Assembly: GCF_012933365.1 (NCBI RefSeq)
Contig: NZ_JABBVZ010000005.1
Span: 27,278-91,277, forward strand
Reading direction: 5' to 3'
DNA length: 64,000 nt
From: Sulfobacillus harzensis
Lineage (GTDB): Bacteria > Bacillota > Sulfobacillia > Sulfobacillales > Sulfobacillaceae
The translations under genes were made by a program, and so were the position numbers. Shown in pieces: positions 57,346-64,000 of this stretch. Each line of letters opens with the position of its first letter. Within the stretch, counting starts at the first letter, position 1. Under the pieces are notes generated by a model, which saw nothing but the letters and a program-made list of their open reading frames with translations, was not told where the DNA came from and made no database searches.

Positions 57346-58061
57346 GATGTCGCGACACCTCGCTTCTTCAACGAGGAGATAATGAGCCAGGATGCGGCCA
57401 GGTACCCAGCGATAAGCAGCAGAATGCTAAGGTCTTGCCCTGGCCAGACGACGCCCAGTGACTTGCCCGCCCAGAAGCTGCCGAAGCTGGTCAGCATAGT
57501 CCCGACCACGAACTTCATCACGTTTTCCGGCACCTTGGAAAGCGGTGCCTTAAGCACAAGACCGGCCGCCAAGACGATAACCAAGCCGACGGCAGCGCCT
57601 AAAATAGCGCTGGGATAGGCACGCGCGGCAGAGCCCATGGTGAGGACGATCACCACCACTTCCAAGCCTTCCAGGAACACCCCATTGAAGGCGGTGGCCT
57701 GAGCGGCAAACGCATTGCCTTGGCTTTGACGAAGCTTGCCGACTTCCTTTTCAAAGGCTTGCGATTCGTCATGCAGCGCCTTTCGGCCCGAAAAGCGCAA
57801 AATTGCCTTCCTCAACCATTTAATACCGAATAATAGCAGCAAAACCCCGATGACGCCGCGAAGAACATTGATGGGTACGTAACGAAGAACCCCAATGCCG
57901 AGGACCGCGGTCAAGACGGCCAGGGCCGCAACCGCCAATAGGGTGCCCCTCAAGGCGGGGCGGTAACCTTCCACGGTGCCTACCGCCAACACGATGGTTA
58001 GGGCCTCTACAAATTCGACGGAGGACGCCAACAGGGCGGCTATCAGGACATACCAATTCAT
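57342..58061 (-). CDS. Multi-pass membrane protein with repeated ExxE motifs
   Basis: 239 residues, about seven membrane helices. Two similar segments, SSVEFVEALTIVLAVG (about 13-28) and NGVFLEGLEVVVIVLTMG (about 125-142), each hold ExxE within a helix, like the REGLE-type motif of FTR1/EfeU iron permeases and related cation carriers. It resembles COG4280 predicted membrane proteins. A metal-ion transport role is an inference. ATG 58061 follows AGGGGG, 7 nt away. Overlaps a 59-aa membrane ORF by 4 bp. Confidence 0.7.
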   Translation of the reverse strand: MNWYVLIAALLASSVEFVEALTIVLAVGTVEGYRPALRGTLLAVAALAVLTAVLGIGVLRYVPINVLRGVIGVLLLLFGIKWLRKAILRFSGRKALHDESQAFEKEVGKLRQSQGNAFAAQATAFNGVFLEGLEVVVIVLTMGSAARAYPSAILGAAVGLVIVLAAGLVLKAPLSKVPENVMKFVVGTMLTSFGSFWAGKSLGVVWPGQDLSILLLIAGYLAASWLIISSLKKRGVATS

Positions 58062-58118
58062 CCCCAAGCCCCCTAAAAAATTTCGATCGATTAGTCTAAG
58101 TTCATCTTACCCTAGGGA

Positions 58119-58712
58119 TTAGCGGCGCCACAACTCGTGGGAATCGATCTTTTCGATGAGCGCTCGCGTAGCCAGATATCGATGCGAAATGCGGTTTTTA
58201 ACCGATTGCGGAATTTCTGCCAGCGTCCGGATGCCATCGGCTGTAAAAATTGGATCGATGCCAAATCCTTCTTGGCCCCGGGGCCAACCTACGATTTCGC
58301 CTTCCACCACGCCTTCAGCCCAGACATCGCGGCCGTCCGGCCAGGCCAACACCACAACGGCACGCATGCGGGCGGTGCGCTCCGAACGCGGAACCGCCAT
58401 CAGTCGTACCAGTATTTCTCGTGAGTTAATCCACGGCACGTCCGAAACAAAGCGGGCTGAATGGATGCCGGGCAGCCCTCCGAGGGCATCCACCTCCACA
58501 CCCGAATCGTCGGCCAAAGCTGGAAGCCCGTAGGTGCGAGCCACGTAATGTGCTTTTAAGCGGGCGTTCTCGAGATAGGTGGAGCCGGTTTCCTCAATGA
58601 TTTCCTCTTGAGTCTCGAGCGCCCGGATGACAAAAGGCGCCTGCCGCAACAGCTCTTGAAACTCCCGAAGTTTACCGGGATTATGCGTTGCCAGAATTAC
58701 CTCAGCGCTCAA
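58119..58712 (-). CDS. rdgB: dITP/XTP pyrophosphatase (RdgB/HAM1)
   Basis: 197 residues. ILATHNPGKLREF binds the substrate; TGSTYLENARLKA, ADDSGVEVDALGG and the C-terminal SHRYLATRAL are signatures. Removes deaminated purine NTPs. TTG 58712 gives a normal N-terminus (LSAEVILATHN) and overlaps the rph stop by 11 bp; the ATG at 58739 has no ribosome binding site. rph-rdgB is a common pair. Confidence 0.95.
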   Translation of the reverse strand: MSAEVILATHNPGKLREFQELLRQAPFVIRALETQEEIIEETGSTYLENARLKAHYVARTYGLPALADDSGVEVDALGGLPGIHSARFVSDVPWINSREILVRLMAVPRSERTARMRAVVVLAWPDGRDVWAEGVVEGEIVGWPRGQEGFGIDPIFTADGIRTLAEIPQSVKNRISHRYLATRALIEKIDSHELWRR

Positions 58713-59439
58713 TGAGCCCCGCCCCTTTCGGGAAGGCATCGCGTTGCAGACGGTTCAGGGTGTCCAAGCCGTCGGCTCCTAAAGCCAGCACCTGGCTCAA
58801 CTGCTGGTTGGAAAAAGACCGGTGCTCGCCCGTGCCCTGAATCTCCACCCACTCCCCGGAGGACAGCCGCACCAAATTGAAGTCGACATCAATGTCGACA
58901 TCTTCCTCGTAGGACAAATCCAACAGCACCTGCCCATTCTTTAGGCCCACACTCACCGCCGCGACCTGTCCACGAATGGGCGGCTTTTCAAAACGCGCTT
59001 TTTGGTTGATGACATCTAACGCTTGCCAAAGCGCCATAAAGCCTGCGGTAATGGCTGCGGTGCGAGTTCCGCCGTCGGCTTGGAGCACGTCACAGTCCAG
59101 AATGATGCTCTTTTCCCCAAGACGCTCGAGATATAACGATGCTCTGAGAGAACGGCCAATGAGGCGCTGAATCTCGACGCTTCGCCCCTGCTGGCGTCCC
59201 CGCACCGACTCGCGGTGGGTCCGCTCATGGGTCGCCCGCGGCAGCATGGCGTATTCAGCCTGAATCCATCCTTGACCCGTTCCCCGCACAAAAGGCGGAA
59301 CCTTGTCCTCCACGGTGGCGGTCACCAGAACGCGTGTGTTCCCCGCCTCAATCAGACACGATCCTTCGGCCCAACGGCTATAGCCCAGTTCAAGCCGTAC
59401 GGATCGCAGTTGGTCTCGCTCGCGGCCATCCGGTCTCAC
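58702..59439 (-). CDS. rph: Ribonuclease PH
   Basis: 245 residues. Phosphorolytic 3'-exonuclease that trims tRNA precursors. RPDGRERDQLRSVRLELGYS, SVRGRQQGRSVEIQRLIGRS, DVLQADGGTRTAAITAGF and EIQGTGEHRSFSNQQL are signatures. GTG 59439 follows GAAGGAGG, 7 nt away, and gives the usual start; the longer frame does not. Confidence 0.97.
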   Translation of the reverse strand: MRPDGRERDQLRSVRLELGYSRWAEGSCLIEAGNTRVLVTATVEDKVPPFVRGTGQGWIQAEYAMLPRATHERTHRESVRGRQQGRSVEIQRLIGRSLRASLYLERLGEKSIILDCDVLQADGGTRTAAITAGFMALWQALDVINQKARFEKPPIRGQVAAVSVGLKNGQVLLDLSYEEDVDIDVDFNLVRLSSGEWVEIQGTGEHRSFSNQQLSQVLALGADGLDTLNRLQRDAFPKGAGLIER

Positions 59440-59491
59440 CCAAACGCCTCCTTCAAGCTCTAGTGTGCCACGACAGGACACAAGTTCTCAT

Positions 59492-59520
59492 AAAAAAACT
59501 CCCAACGCGTCGTCGGGAGT
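59492..59520 (-). terminator. Terminator of ssrA
   Basis: ACTCCC/GGGAGT stem with inner ACG/CGT pairs (59499-59520) followed by seven Ts on the minus strand (59492-59498), 9 bp past the tmRNA CCA. Confidence 0.93.
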
Positions 59521-59528
59521 CAAAATTT

Positions 59529-59887
59529 TGGTGGAGGCGGGGACGTGCTGCCCGTCCCGTCCGAAGACACGTTATACCAGATTTCTACGAGCGTAGCTTC
59601 GGAATTGATCTCGCCGACCACCACCGTCCGAAGCGCGGCGGCGATAAGCCCAGCCCTTAGATTCCCAACTTCAGTCGGGCGGCTGAAGCGGTATCCTGCC
59701 TATTTTACGTGACCGAAATGAGGACAGGCGCTGAGTCCGGCCACGTTAGCTGAATTAAGCAGCTAAAGCGTATTCGAAAGAATCGTTAGATTCGTTGGCA
59801 GTTATTGTTTCCTGCGGTTTTACGAGTCACAGAGCTCGGCTCGCTGTCTGGCACCCCGTTCATCCCCGTCGAATCTAGTTCGCCCCC
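59529..59887 (-). ncRNA. ssrA: Transfer-messenger RNA (tmRNA)
   Basis: 359 nt. Starts GGGGGCGAACTAGATTCGAC and ends GCCTCCACCA, so the tRNA-like acceptor stem (GGGGGCG with CGCCTCC) and T-loop (GGTTCGA-like CGGGACGGGC region) are present. The tag frame at 59755-59799 reads ANESNDSFEYALAA then TAA, with the resume codon GCC. Rescues stalled ribosomes with SmpB; the ALAA end directs the tagged protein to ClpXP, also encoded in this window. Directly downstream of smpB. Confidence 0.95.
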
Positions 59888-59890
59888 AAA

Positions 59891-60355
59891 TTACCGGGTG
59901 CGCTCCTTCATGACTCGCTCGATGTGGCGCATCGCCTCGCGCTCATGAATGGTGTGCCGCTTGTCGTACTGCTTCTTTCCTCTAGCAACAGCTAATGATA
60001 ACTTTGCGCGCCCATGTTTGTCAAAGTAGAGTTTCAACGGCACCAGCGTCATGCCGTCCTGCTTGACTTTCGCTTGCAGTTCGCGAATTTCTTTTTTGTG
60101 CAGCAACAGCTTGCGGTCCCGGTAAGGATCATGGTTCCACCGATTCCCTTTGTCATACGGAGCCACGTGGCAATTAATCAAAAACACTTCCCCATTAACC
60201 ACCCGAGCGAAGGAATCGCGAAGATTCACCCGTCCGAGCCGCATCGACTTTACCTCCGTACCGGTCAACGCAATGCCGGCCTCCACGACCTCATCAATGA
60301 AGTAATCATGCCGGGCTTTGCGGTTCTCGGCAATCGGCTTTTCCTCGCGCGCCAT
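59891..60355 (-). CDS. smpB: tmRNA-binding protein SmpB
   Basis: 154 residues from ATG 60355 (GGGGGGAGAAGG box). [55 protein letters not shown] and [14 protein letters not shown] are SmpB. The basic C-terminal tail enters the mRNA channel of stalled ribosomes. Its stop is 3 bp from the 5' end of ssrA. Confidence 0.97.
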   Translation of the reverse strand: MAREEKPIAENRKARHDYFIDEVVEAGIALTGTEVKSMRLGRVNLRDSFARVVNGEVFLINCHVAPYDKGNRWNHDPYRDRKLLLHKKEIRELQAKVKQDGMTLVPLKLYFDKHGRAKLSLAVARGKKQYDKRHTIHEREAMRHIERVMKERTR

Positions 60356-60465
60356 CCTTCTCCCCCCAATCCAAGCGCCATTCTCGCATGCTTTAAGCAA
60401 AATATCAACGCGCCCGTCTTCTAAACCTCGCTTGCCCTACATATTTCGGTAAGGAGGTGAGTACG

Positions 60466-60663
60466 ATGCGCGTCATTTGGTGGAGAATCACTCGTCCCGA
60501 TACTCCCGAAGGGCCCTCAGAACTCCTGGGGGAGACCCTCAATATTCATTTGCCCGAAGATTGGTCGCCCGTTCAGGTCATGCAAAACGGCGAGACAGCT
60601 ATTGACCGCGATTGGCTCAATCGGCTCTTAAAGTGGAGCGACGGTCCGGATTCACCGTCGTGA
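60466..60663 (+). CDS. Small hypothetical protein with strong ribosome binding site
   Basis: 65 residues: MRVIWWRITRPDTPEGPSEL then a mixed acidic stretch. ATG 60466 follows AAGGAGGTGAG, 5 nt away, a near-perfect Shine-Dalgarno box. Soluble, no signal or membrane segment. Its last 47 bp overlap, on the other strand, the end of the 133-codon gene. No family recognised. Confidence 0.55.
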   Translation: MRVIWWRITRPDTPEGPSELLGETLNIHLPEDWSPVQVMQNGETAIDRDWLNRLLKWSDGPDSPS

Positions 60664-61018
60664 CCGGCCGTACTGTAACCGGGCTGGCATCAGGCACCTT
60701 TACGCGGGTGGAATGGCGTCCGGCGGGCAACAACCCCAGCCATTGGCCGCCTTCCTTCTCCAATATCAAGGCGGGACGGACGCCCTGGCCTAAGATCACC
60801 ACATCGGAGCCATGCTGGGCGGTCCACCAGTGTCCCGGGGCTCCGTCCACACGGTGGAACACCACCGTGGCCCGGCGCTCAAAGAGTCCGCGCCGCCGAA
60901 TCCATAGCGGCGCTTGGCGCGGCCCTACCAAATAGAGATGGTTAACGCCGAATTGCAACGCCAGCGTCATCGAACCTGGCGACGGCTCAACGTTATTGTG
61001 TACCATCATCTCCATCAT
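60617..61018 (-). CDS. Hypothetical protein downstream of rnr
   Basis: Up to 133 residues; the first ATGs (61018, 61015, 61009) are close together and the start is uncertain. Soluble, beta-rich (NHLYLVGPRQAPLWIRRRGL, RATVVFHRVDG, HGSDVVILGQGVRPALILE). It follows rnr by about 35 bp on the same strand, so it is probably co-transcribed. No family recognised. Confidence 0.5.
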   Translation of the reverse strand: MMEMMVHNNVEPSPGSMTLALQFGVNHLYLVGPRQAPLWIRRRGLFERRATVVFHRVDGAPGHWWTAQHGSDVVILGQGVRPALILEKEGGQWLGLLPAGRHSTRVKVPDASPVTVRPVTTVNPDRRSTLRAD

Positions 61019-61053
61019 CCCCTACAAGGGTAACGCCACCCCGCCAAGAGAGG

Positions 61054-63204
61054 TTACCGGCGTCGGCGGGCACGTTTCTTCTTTTGGGGCGGGGCGGCGG
61101 GCAGCTTCAACTGAAAATCAATGCGCCGGAGCGGTACGTCCACGGCCGCCACTACCACATCGACTTCTTGTCCCAATTGAAACACCCGTCCCGTGCGATC
61201 CCCAGTGAGCCGGTAGTGGATGGGGTCGAAGGACCAGTGGTCGGCGGGCAGATCCTCCAAACGCACCAGCCCCTCCACGAGATTGGGCAGTTCCACAAAA
61301 ATACCGAAGTTGGCCACGCCTGAAATGACCCCATGGTACTCTTCGCCCAAGTGATCGCGCATGTACTCGGCTTCCTTCATTTGGACGGAATCCCGCTCCG
61401 CTTCCATGGCTTCCCGTTCCCGGGCTGAACTGGATTCGCCCACCTCGGCCACAATCAGCTCGAGGCGCTCACGATCCTCGGAAGTCAGCCCCTGTCCCAA
61501 GTATTGGGTCAGGACCCGGTGCACCCATAAGTCCGGATAGCGGCGAATAGGCGAGGTAAAGTGCGTGTACTCCTCTGAGGCCAATCCAAAGTGGCCTGTG
61601 TTGACCGGCCCGTATCGGGCCTGTTTCATGGACCGCAAGAGCGCCGAATTGATCACCCGTTCCTCCGGCCGCCCCTTCACCTCGTTCAACAAGCTTTGCA
61701 GAGATTTCGGCGTGACCGGGTTGGGCAGCCGGTACCCAAGCGCGCCAATCAACTCCCGAAATTGGTCCATTTTGTCGTCGCCTGGCTCATCGTGAACCCG
61801 GAACAACCCCGGCAATTGGTAGCGGATTAACTCGCCAGCCACCGCCTCATTGGCCAACAGCATCAATTCCTCGATGATGGATTCGGCCAGTCCACGGGAT
61901 CGCGGCACAATATCCACGGGGTGGCCGGCCGCGTTCAACACCACCTTGGCTTCCGGCAAATCGAAATCCACGGCGCCGCGTTGCACCCGAATGGCCTTGA
62001 GGTGCTGGCGGACTTCTTCCGCCAGGTGGAGAAATTGGGTTAAGTCCTCGTCCGCTTTCTCTGTTCCCGCCAGCACCTGATTCACAAAATCGTACGTGAG
62101 CCGATGCCGGGTCTGGATGACCGATCGCGTAAAGCGCGCCCCAGTGCGCCGCCCCCGACTGTCGAGGTCCATCCAGGCCGTCACCGTCAAGCGCGGAATG
62201 GCCGGGTTCAAACTGGCGATCCCGTTGGATAACCGTTCCGGCAGCATGGGAATCACGCGATCCACCAAATAGACGCTGGTTCCCCGTCGGCGGGCCTCCA
62301 AATCGAGGGCGGATCCCTCGCGCACATAATAGCTGACATCCGCGATGTGCACCCCCACCCGGTAGCCATCGCCGACACGTTCCACCGAAATCGCGTCATC
62401 CAAATCCTTGGCGTCGCTGCCGTCAATGGTGACGATGAACCGGGACCTGAGATCCGCGCGACCCACCATGTCCGCCTCGCGCACTTCCCCGGGCAGCAGG
62501 GCCGCCTCCCGCTCCACCTCCGGGGGGAACCGTGGGCTTAAATGCCTGTCCACCATCAAGGCGCGAATATCCACGCCCGGTGCATCGGCCTCACCCAATA
62601 TTTCCTCCACCTCGCCGCGAACCGGTCGCTTGGGATCGAGCGGCCAATCTGTGATGCGGCAGGTCACAATCAACCCCGAATGCCAGTTTTTGTCCCGCGG
62701 TCGGCTCACCCACACCAGCGGCTGACGCATGTCGCGGGGAATGACCCGCCACCCGCCGCTTCGGCCGGCATGGTCCAAACGGCCGACCACATGCGTGTGC
62801 GCACGTTCCACGACGTCCATGATGCGCCCCTCCGGTCCGGGACTTTGCGCTACGCGGCGCACCCAAACCAACACCCGATCCTCATGCGCGGCGCTGAGCA
62901 AATGGCGCTGCGGAACGAAAACATCATCGCCTGGATAATCCGCGCTCACGACAAATCCAAAGCCGCGGGGATTAACCCGCAAAGCCCCCACCCGGGTACT
63001 GACCGTCAATCGCCCCTCAAAGTCCCGCACTAGCCAGCCGTCGCGCCGCAACTCCGACAAGGATCGATACAGCGCCTTTGTCGGGGCCTTTGAGCCGGCC
63101 AAGCGCGACGCAACCTGCGCCTCCGGCATTGCATCCCGATTGTATAAAAGCGCAAAAATCTTTTCGTGAAAATTCTCCGGTATCGTTCGTCGCTGTTTTG
63201 CCAA
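61054..63204 (-). CDS. rnr: Ribonuclease R
   Basis: 716 residues. 3'-5' exoribonuclease that digests structured RNA. Winged-helix N-terminus, cold-shock domains (RVNPRGFGFVVSADYPGDDV), RNB catalytic domain with the metal-binding aspartates in TIDGSDAKDLDDAIS, ending THFTSPIRRYPDLWVHRVL, then an S1 domain and a KKKRARRRR tail. TTG 63204 follows AAGGAG, 7 nt away. RNase R partners SmpB-tmRNA, which fits the neighbourhood. Confidence 0.96.
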   Translation of the reverse strand: MAKQRRTIPENFHEKIFALLYNRDAMPEAQVASRLAGSKAPTKALYRSLSELRRDGWLVRDFEGRLTVSTRVGALRVNPRGFGFVVSADYPGDDVFVPQRHLLSAAHEDRVLVWVRRVAQSPGPEGRIMDVVERAHTHVVGRLDHAGRSGGWRVIPRDMRQPLVWVSRPRDKNWHSGLIVTCRITDWPLDPKRPVRGEVEEILGEADAPGVDIRALMVDRHLSPRFPPEVEREAALLPGEVREADMVGRADLRSRFIVTIDGSDAKDLDDAISVERVGDGYRVGVHIADVSYYVREGSALDLEARRRGTSVYLVDRVIPMLPERLSNGIASLNPAIPRLTVTAWMDLDSRGRRTGARFTRSVIQTRHRLTYDFVNQVLAGTEKADEDLTQFLHLAEEVRQHLKAIRVQRGAVDFDLPEAKVVLNAAGHPVDIVPRSRGLAESIIEELMLLANEAVAGELIRYQLPGLFRVHDEPGDDKMDQFRELIGALGYRLPNPVTPKSLQSLLNEVKGRPEERVINSALLRSMKQARYGPVNTGHFGLASEEYTHFTSPIRRYPDLWVHRVLTQYLGQGLTSEDRERLELIVAEVGESSSAREREAMEAERDSVQMKEAEYMRDHLGEEYHGVISGVANFGIFVELPNLVEGLVRLEDLPADHWSFDPIHYRLTGDRTGRVFQLGQEVDVVVAAVDVPLRRIDFQLKLPAAPPQKKKRARRRR

Positions 63205-63293
63205 TCCGTCGCTCCTTACAAAAAATAACAAAAACCCCCAGTCAAGCCCGGACGGGGTGACTAGAGGCCTTTTCTCCGTTGCACCGGCGCGTC

Positions 63294-63530
63294 TTACCAG
63301 AACCGCGCCAACAGCAGAGTCAGAACCGCAAATACGACTCCAAGAATGACCGTAATCCGGGCCAACAAATCGTCCACGCCCTGCTTTTTCACGCCGTAGC
63401 CGCCAGATTGCGGGACGCCTCCCCCAAACGCGCCGCCCGCCATGCCTGGAGTATACCCTGTTTGCAGCAATATGGCGGCCATCAAGGCTAATCCAAATAC
63501 AACCTCACCAATGATGAGTGCGGTCCTCAA
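63294..63530 (-). CDS. secG: Preprotein translocase subunit SecG
   Basis: 78 residues: two membrane helices (ALIIGEVVFGLALMAAILLQ and the C-terminal ITVILGVVFAVLTLLLARF) joined by a Gly-rich loop (GMAGGAFGGGVPQSGG). TTG 63530 gives the right length; the upstream frame is non-family. secG-rnr-smpB-ssrA is a conserved order. Confidence 0.93.
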   Translation of the reverse strand: MRTALIIGEVVFGLALMAAILLQTGYTPGMAGGAFGGGVPQSGGYGVKKQGVDDLLARITVILGVVFAVLTLLLARFW

Positions 63531-63564
63531 AAAAATCCCAGCCCTTCGTCGTTCATGTCGCTTG

Positions 63565-63573
63565 ATTATACCA
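63565..63573 (-). promoter_or_regulatory. Extended -10 promoter for secG
   Basis: Minus strand TGGTATAAT (63565-63573) is a TGn-extended -10. A weak -35 (TTCGGA) lies 18 bp upstream, inside the T-run of the preceding terminator. Confidence 0.5.
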
Positions 63574-63592
63574 TATCCCACATTTCTTTCCG

Positions 63593-63622
63593 AAAAAAAG
63601 GGCCTCGGGAAACCCGAAGCCC
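63593..63622 (-). terminator. Terminator of the MFS gene
   Basis: GGGCTTCGGG/CCCGAGGCCC stem with TTT loop on the minus strand (63600-63622) and seven Ts (63593-63599). Confidence 0.93.
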
Positions 63623-63635
63623 CGATCAAAAGGCA

Positions 63636-63908
63636 CTACTGCCCCATTTCAATATCCGCCATGGTGCGGCCGCGGGTTTCCCGTCCAAGCCACGCCACCG
63701 CGACCGCGACCACGATCAACACGATCGTGAACATCCAGAAAACCGACGAAACCGTGTCGTGGCTGGCCAGCAGCGCCCCCACGACTGTGGGCCCGACGAT
63801 GCCGCCAATCCGGCCAATGCCCATGGCCCAACCGGCACCGGTTCCACGAGCCATGGTGGGGTATTGCTCGGTGGTATAGGCATAGGTGGTTCCCCAAGCC
63901 CCTAGCAG
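63636..63908 (-). pseudogene. 3' fragment of an MFS metabolite transporter
   Basis: The readable part (about 90 residues) matches the end of sugar/aromatic-acid MFS symporters: GAWGTTYAYTTEQYPTMARG then GAGWAMGIGRIGGIVGPTVV and a last helix, ending in RGRTMADIEMGQ. Upstream of about 63909 the frame stays open but turns hydrophilic (KFLFRHPGREVLFAPDVRDY), where a membrane helix is expected. The gene therefore seems cut at this point, probably by an insertion, and what remains is non-functional. If the break is not real, this is an intact gene running off the window. Confidence 0.6.
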
Positions 63909-64000
63909 CTTGTGTGAATAGTCCCGAACATCCGGCGCAAAAAGGACTTCGCGACCCGGATGGCGAAATAAAAACTTATGAATACACGACGCCGTTTTCG
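63909..64000 (+). mobile_element. Possible left end of an insertion sequence
   Basis: From about 63909 the DNA no longer codes for MFS residues and begins TTGTGTGAATAGTCCCGAAC, which could be a terminal repeat (TG start). An ATG at 63978 opens a frame reading MNTRRRF, like the N-terminus of IS3-family OrfA proteins. Only 92 bp are visible, so the family is a guess. Confidence 0.35.

Noticed and set aside
59334..59660. 108-codon plus-strand frame
   Set aside because: Falls opposite rph and the tmRNA 3' region, both well supported.

Overview
The window reads as a piece of the main chromosome of an endospore-forming Firmicute with fairly high GC. The signs are spoIVFA/spoIVFB-like and spo0B-like genes beside rplU-prp-rpmA-obg, a sporulation-type lonB next to lon, T-box leaders before leuS and valS, and an L27 with the Firmicute N-terminal pro-sequence. 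The fused sulfate adenylyltransferase/APS kinase, a cytochrome bd operon, a RNase E/G and frequent GTG/TTG starts would fit Sulfobacillus or a relative; the genus is an inference. Most genes lie on the minus strand in long, tightly packed operons.

Layout. 1-2.4 kb: leuS (3' part cut by the window edge) with its T-box. 2.7-8.9 kb: plus-strand PadR regulator, EAL/GAF phosphodiesterase and DUF255 thioredoxin-domain protein, with minus-strand ABM-domain and SDR genes. 8.9-19.4 kb (minus): rsfS, yqeK, an RRM protein, nadD, obg, spo0B-like, rpmA, prp, rplU, PAP2, RNase E/G, spoIVFB-like, spoIVFA-like, an NAD-binding protein and a newly noted 53-aa membrane ORF. 19.4-27.8 kb (minus): membrane [2Fe-2S] thioredoxin-like protein, a second PAP2, rodA, minE-minD-minC, mreD-mreC-mreB, radC, maf, DUF4321. 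This is a cell-shape and division-site cluster. 28-32.4 kb: folC, valS with T-box, groES.

32.6-37.8 kb: orphan solute-binding lipoprotein, GNAT acetyltransferase, histidine phosphatase, engB, lon. 37.9-45.8 kb: lonB, sat-apsK, a divergent PAPS-type sulfotransferase, clpX, clpP, tig. 45.9-46.2 kb: four tRNA genes (Gly, Leu, Arg, His). 46.5-52.7 kb: cydC/cydD facing away from cydA/cydB, i.e. the whole bd oxidase and its assembly exporter. 52.7-56.7 kb: a looser accessory stretch with an MFS transporter, an ArsR-type regulator with a visible promoter/operator, a flavin-reductase-like protein, a small membrane protein and about 570 bp without a recognisable gene. 57-59.5 kb: tRNA-Arg, tRNA-Pro, a 59-aa membrane ORF, an ExxE-motif membrane protein, rdgB, rph.

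59.5-64 kb: tmRNA (ssrA, deduced tag ANESNDSFEYALAA), smpB, small hypothetical genes, rnr, secG, and the 3' part of an MFS transporter gene that seems to be interrupted at about 63,909, possibly by an insertion sequence running off the window.

No CRISPR array, prophage or obvious defence island is visible. The most unusual points are the two small membrane ORFs paired with membrane proteins, a MinC without its FtsZ-inhibiting N-terminal domain, the unclear non-AUG start of rsfS, the membrane-fused thioredoxin-like ferredoxin, and the PAPS-making enzyme placed back to back with a sulfotransferase.
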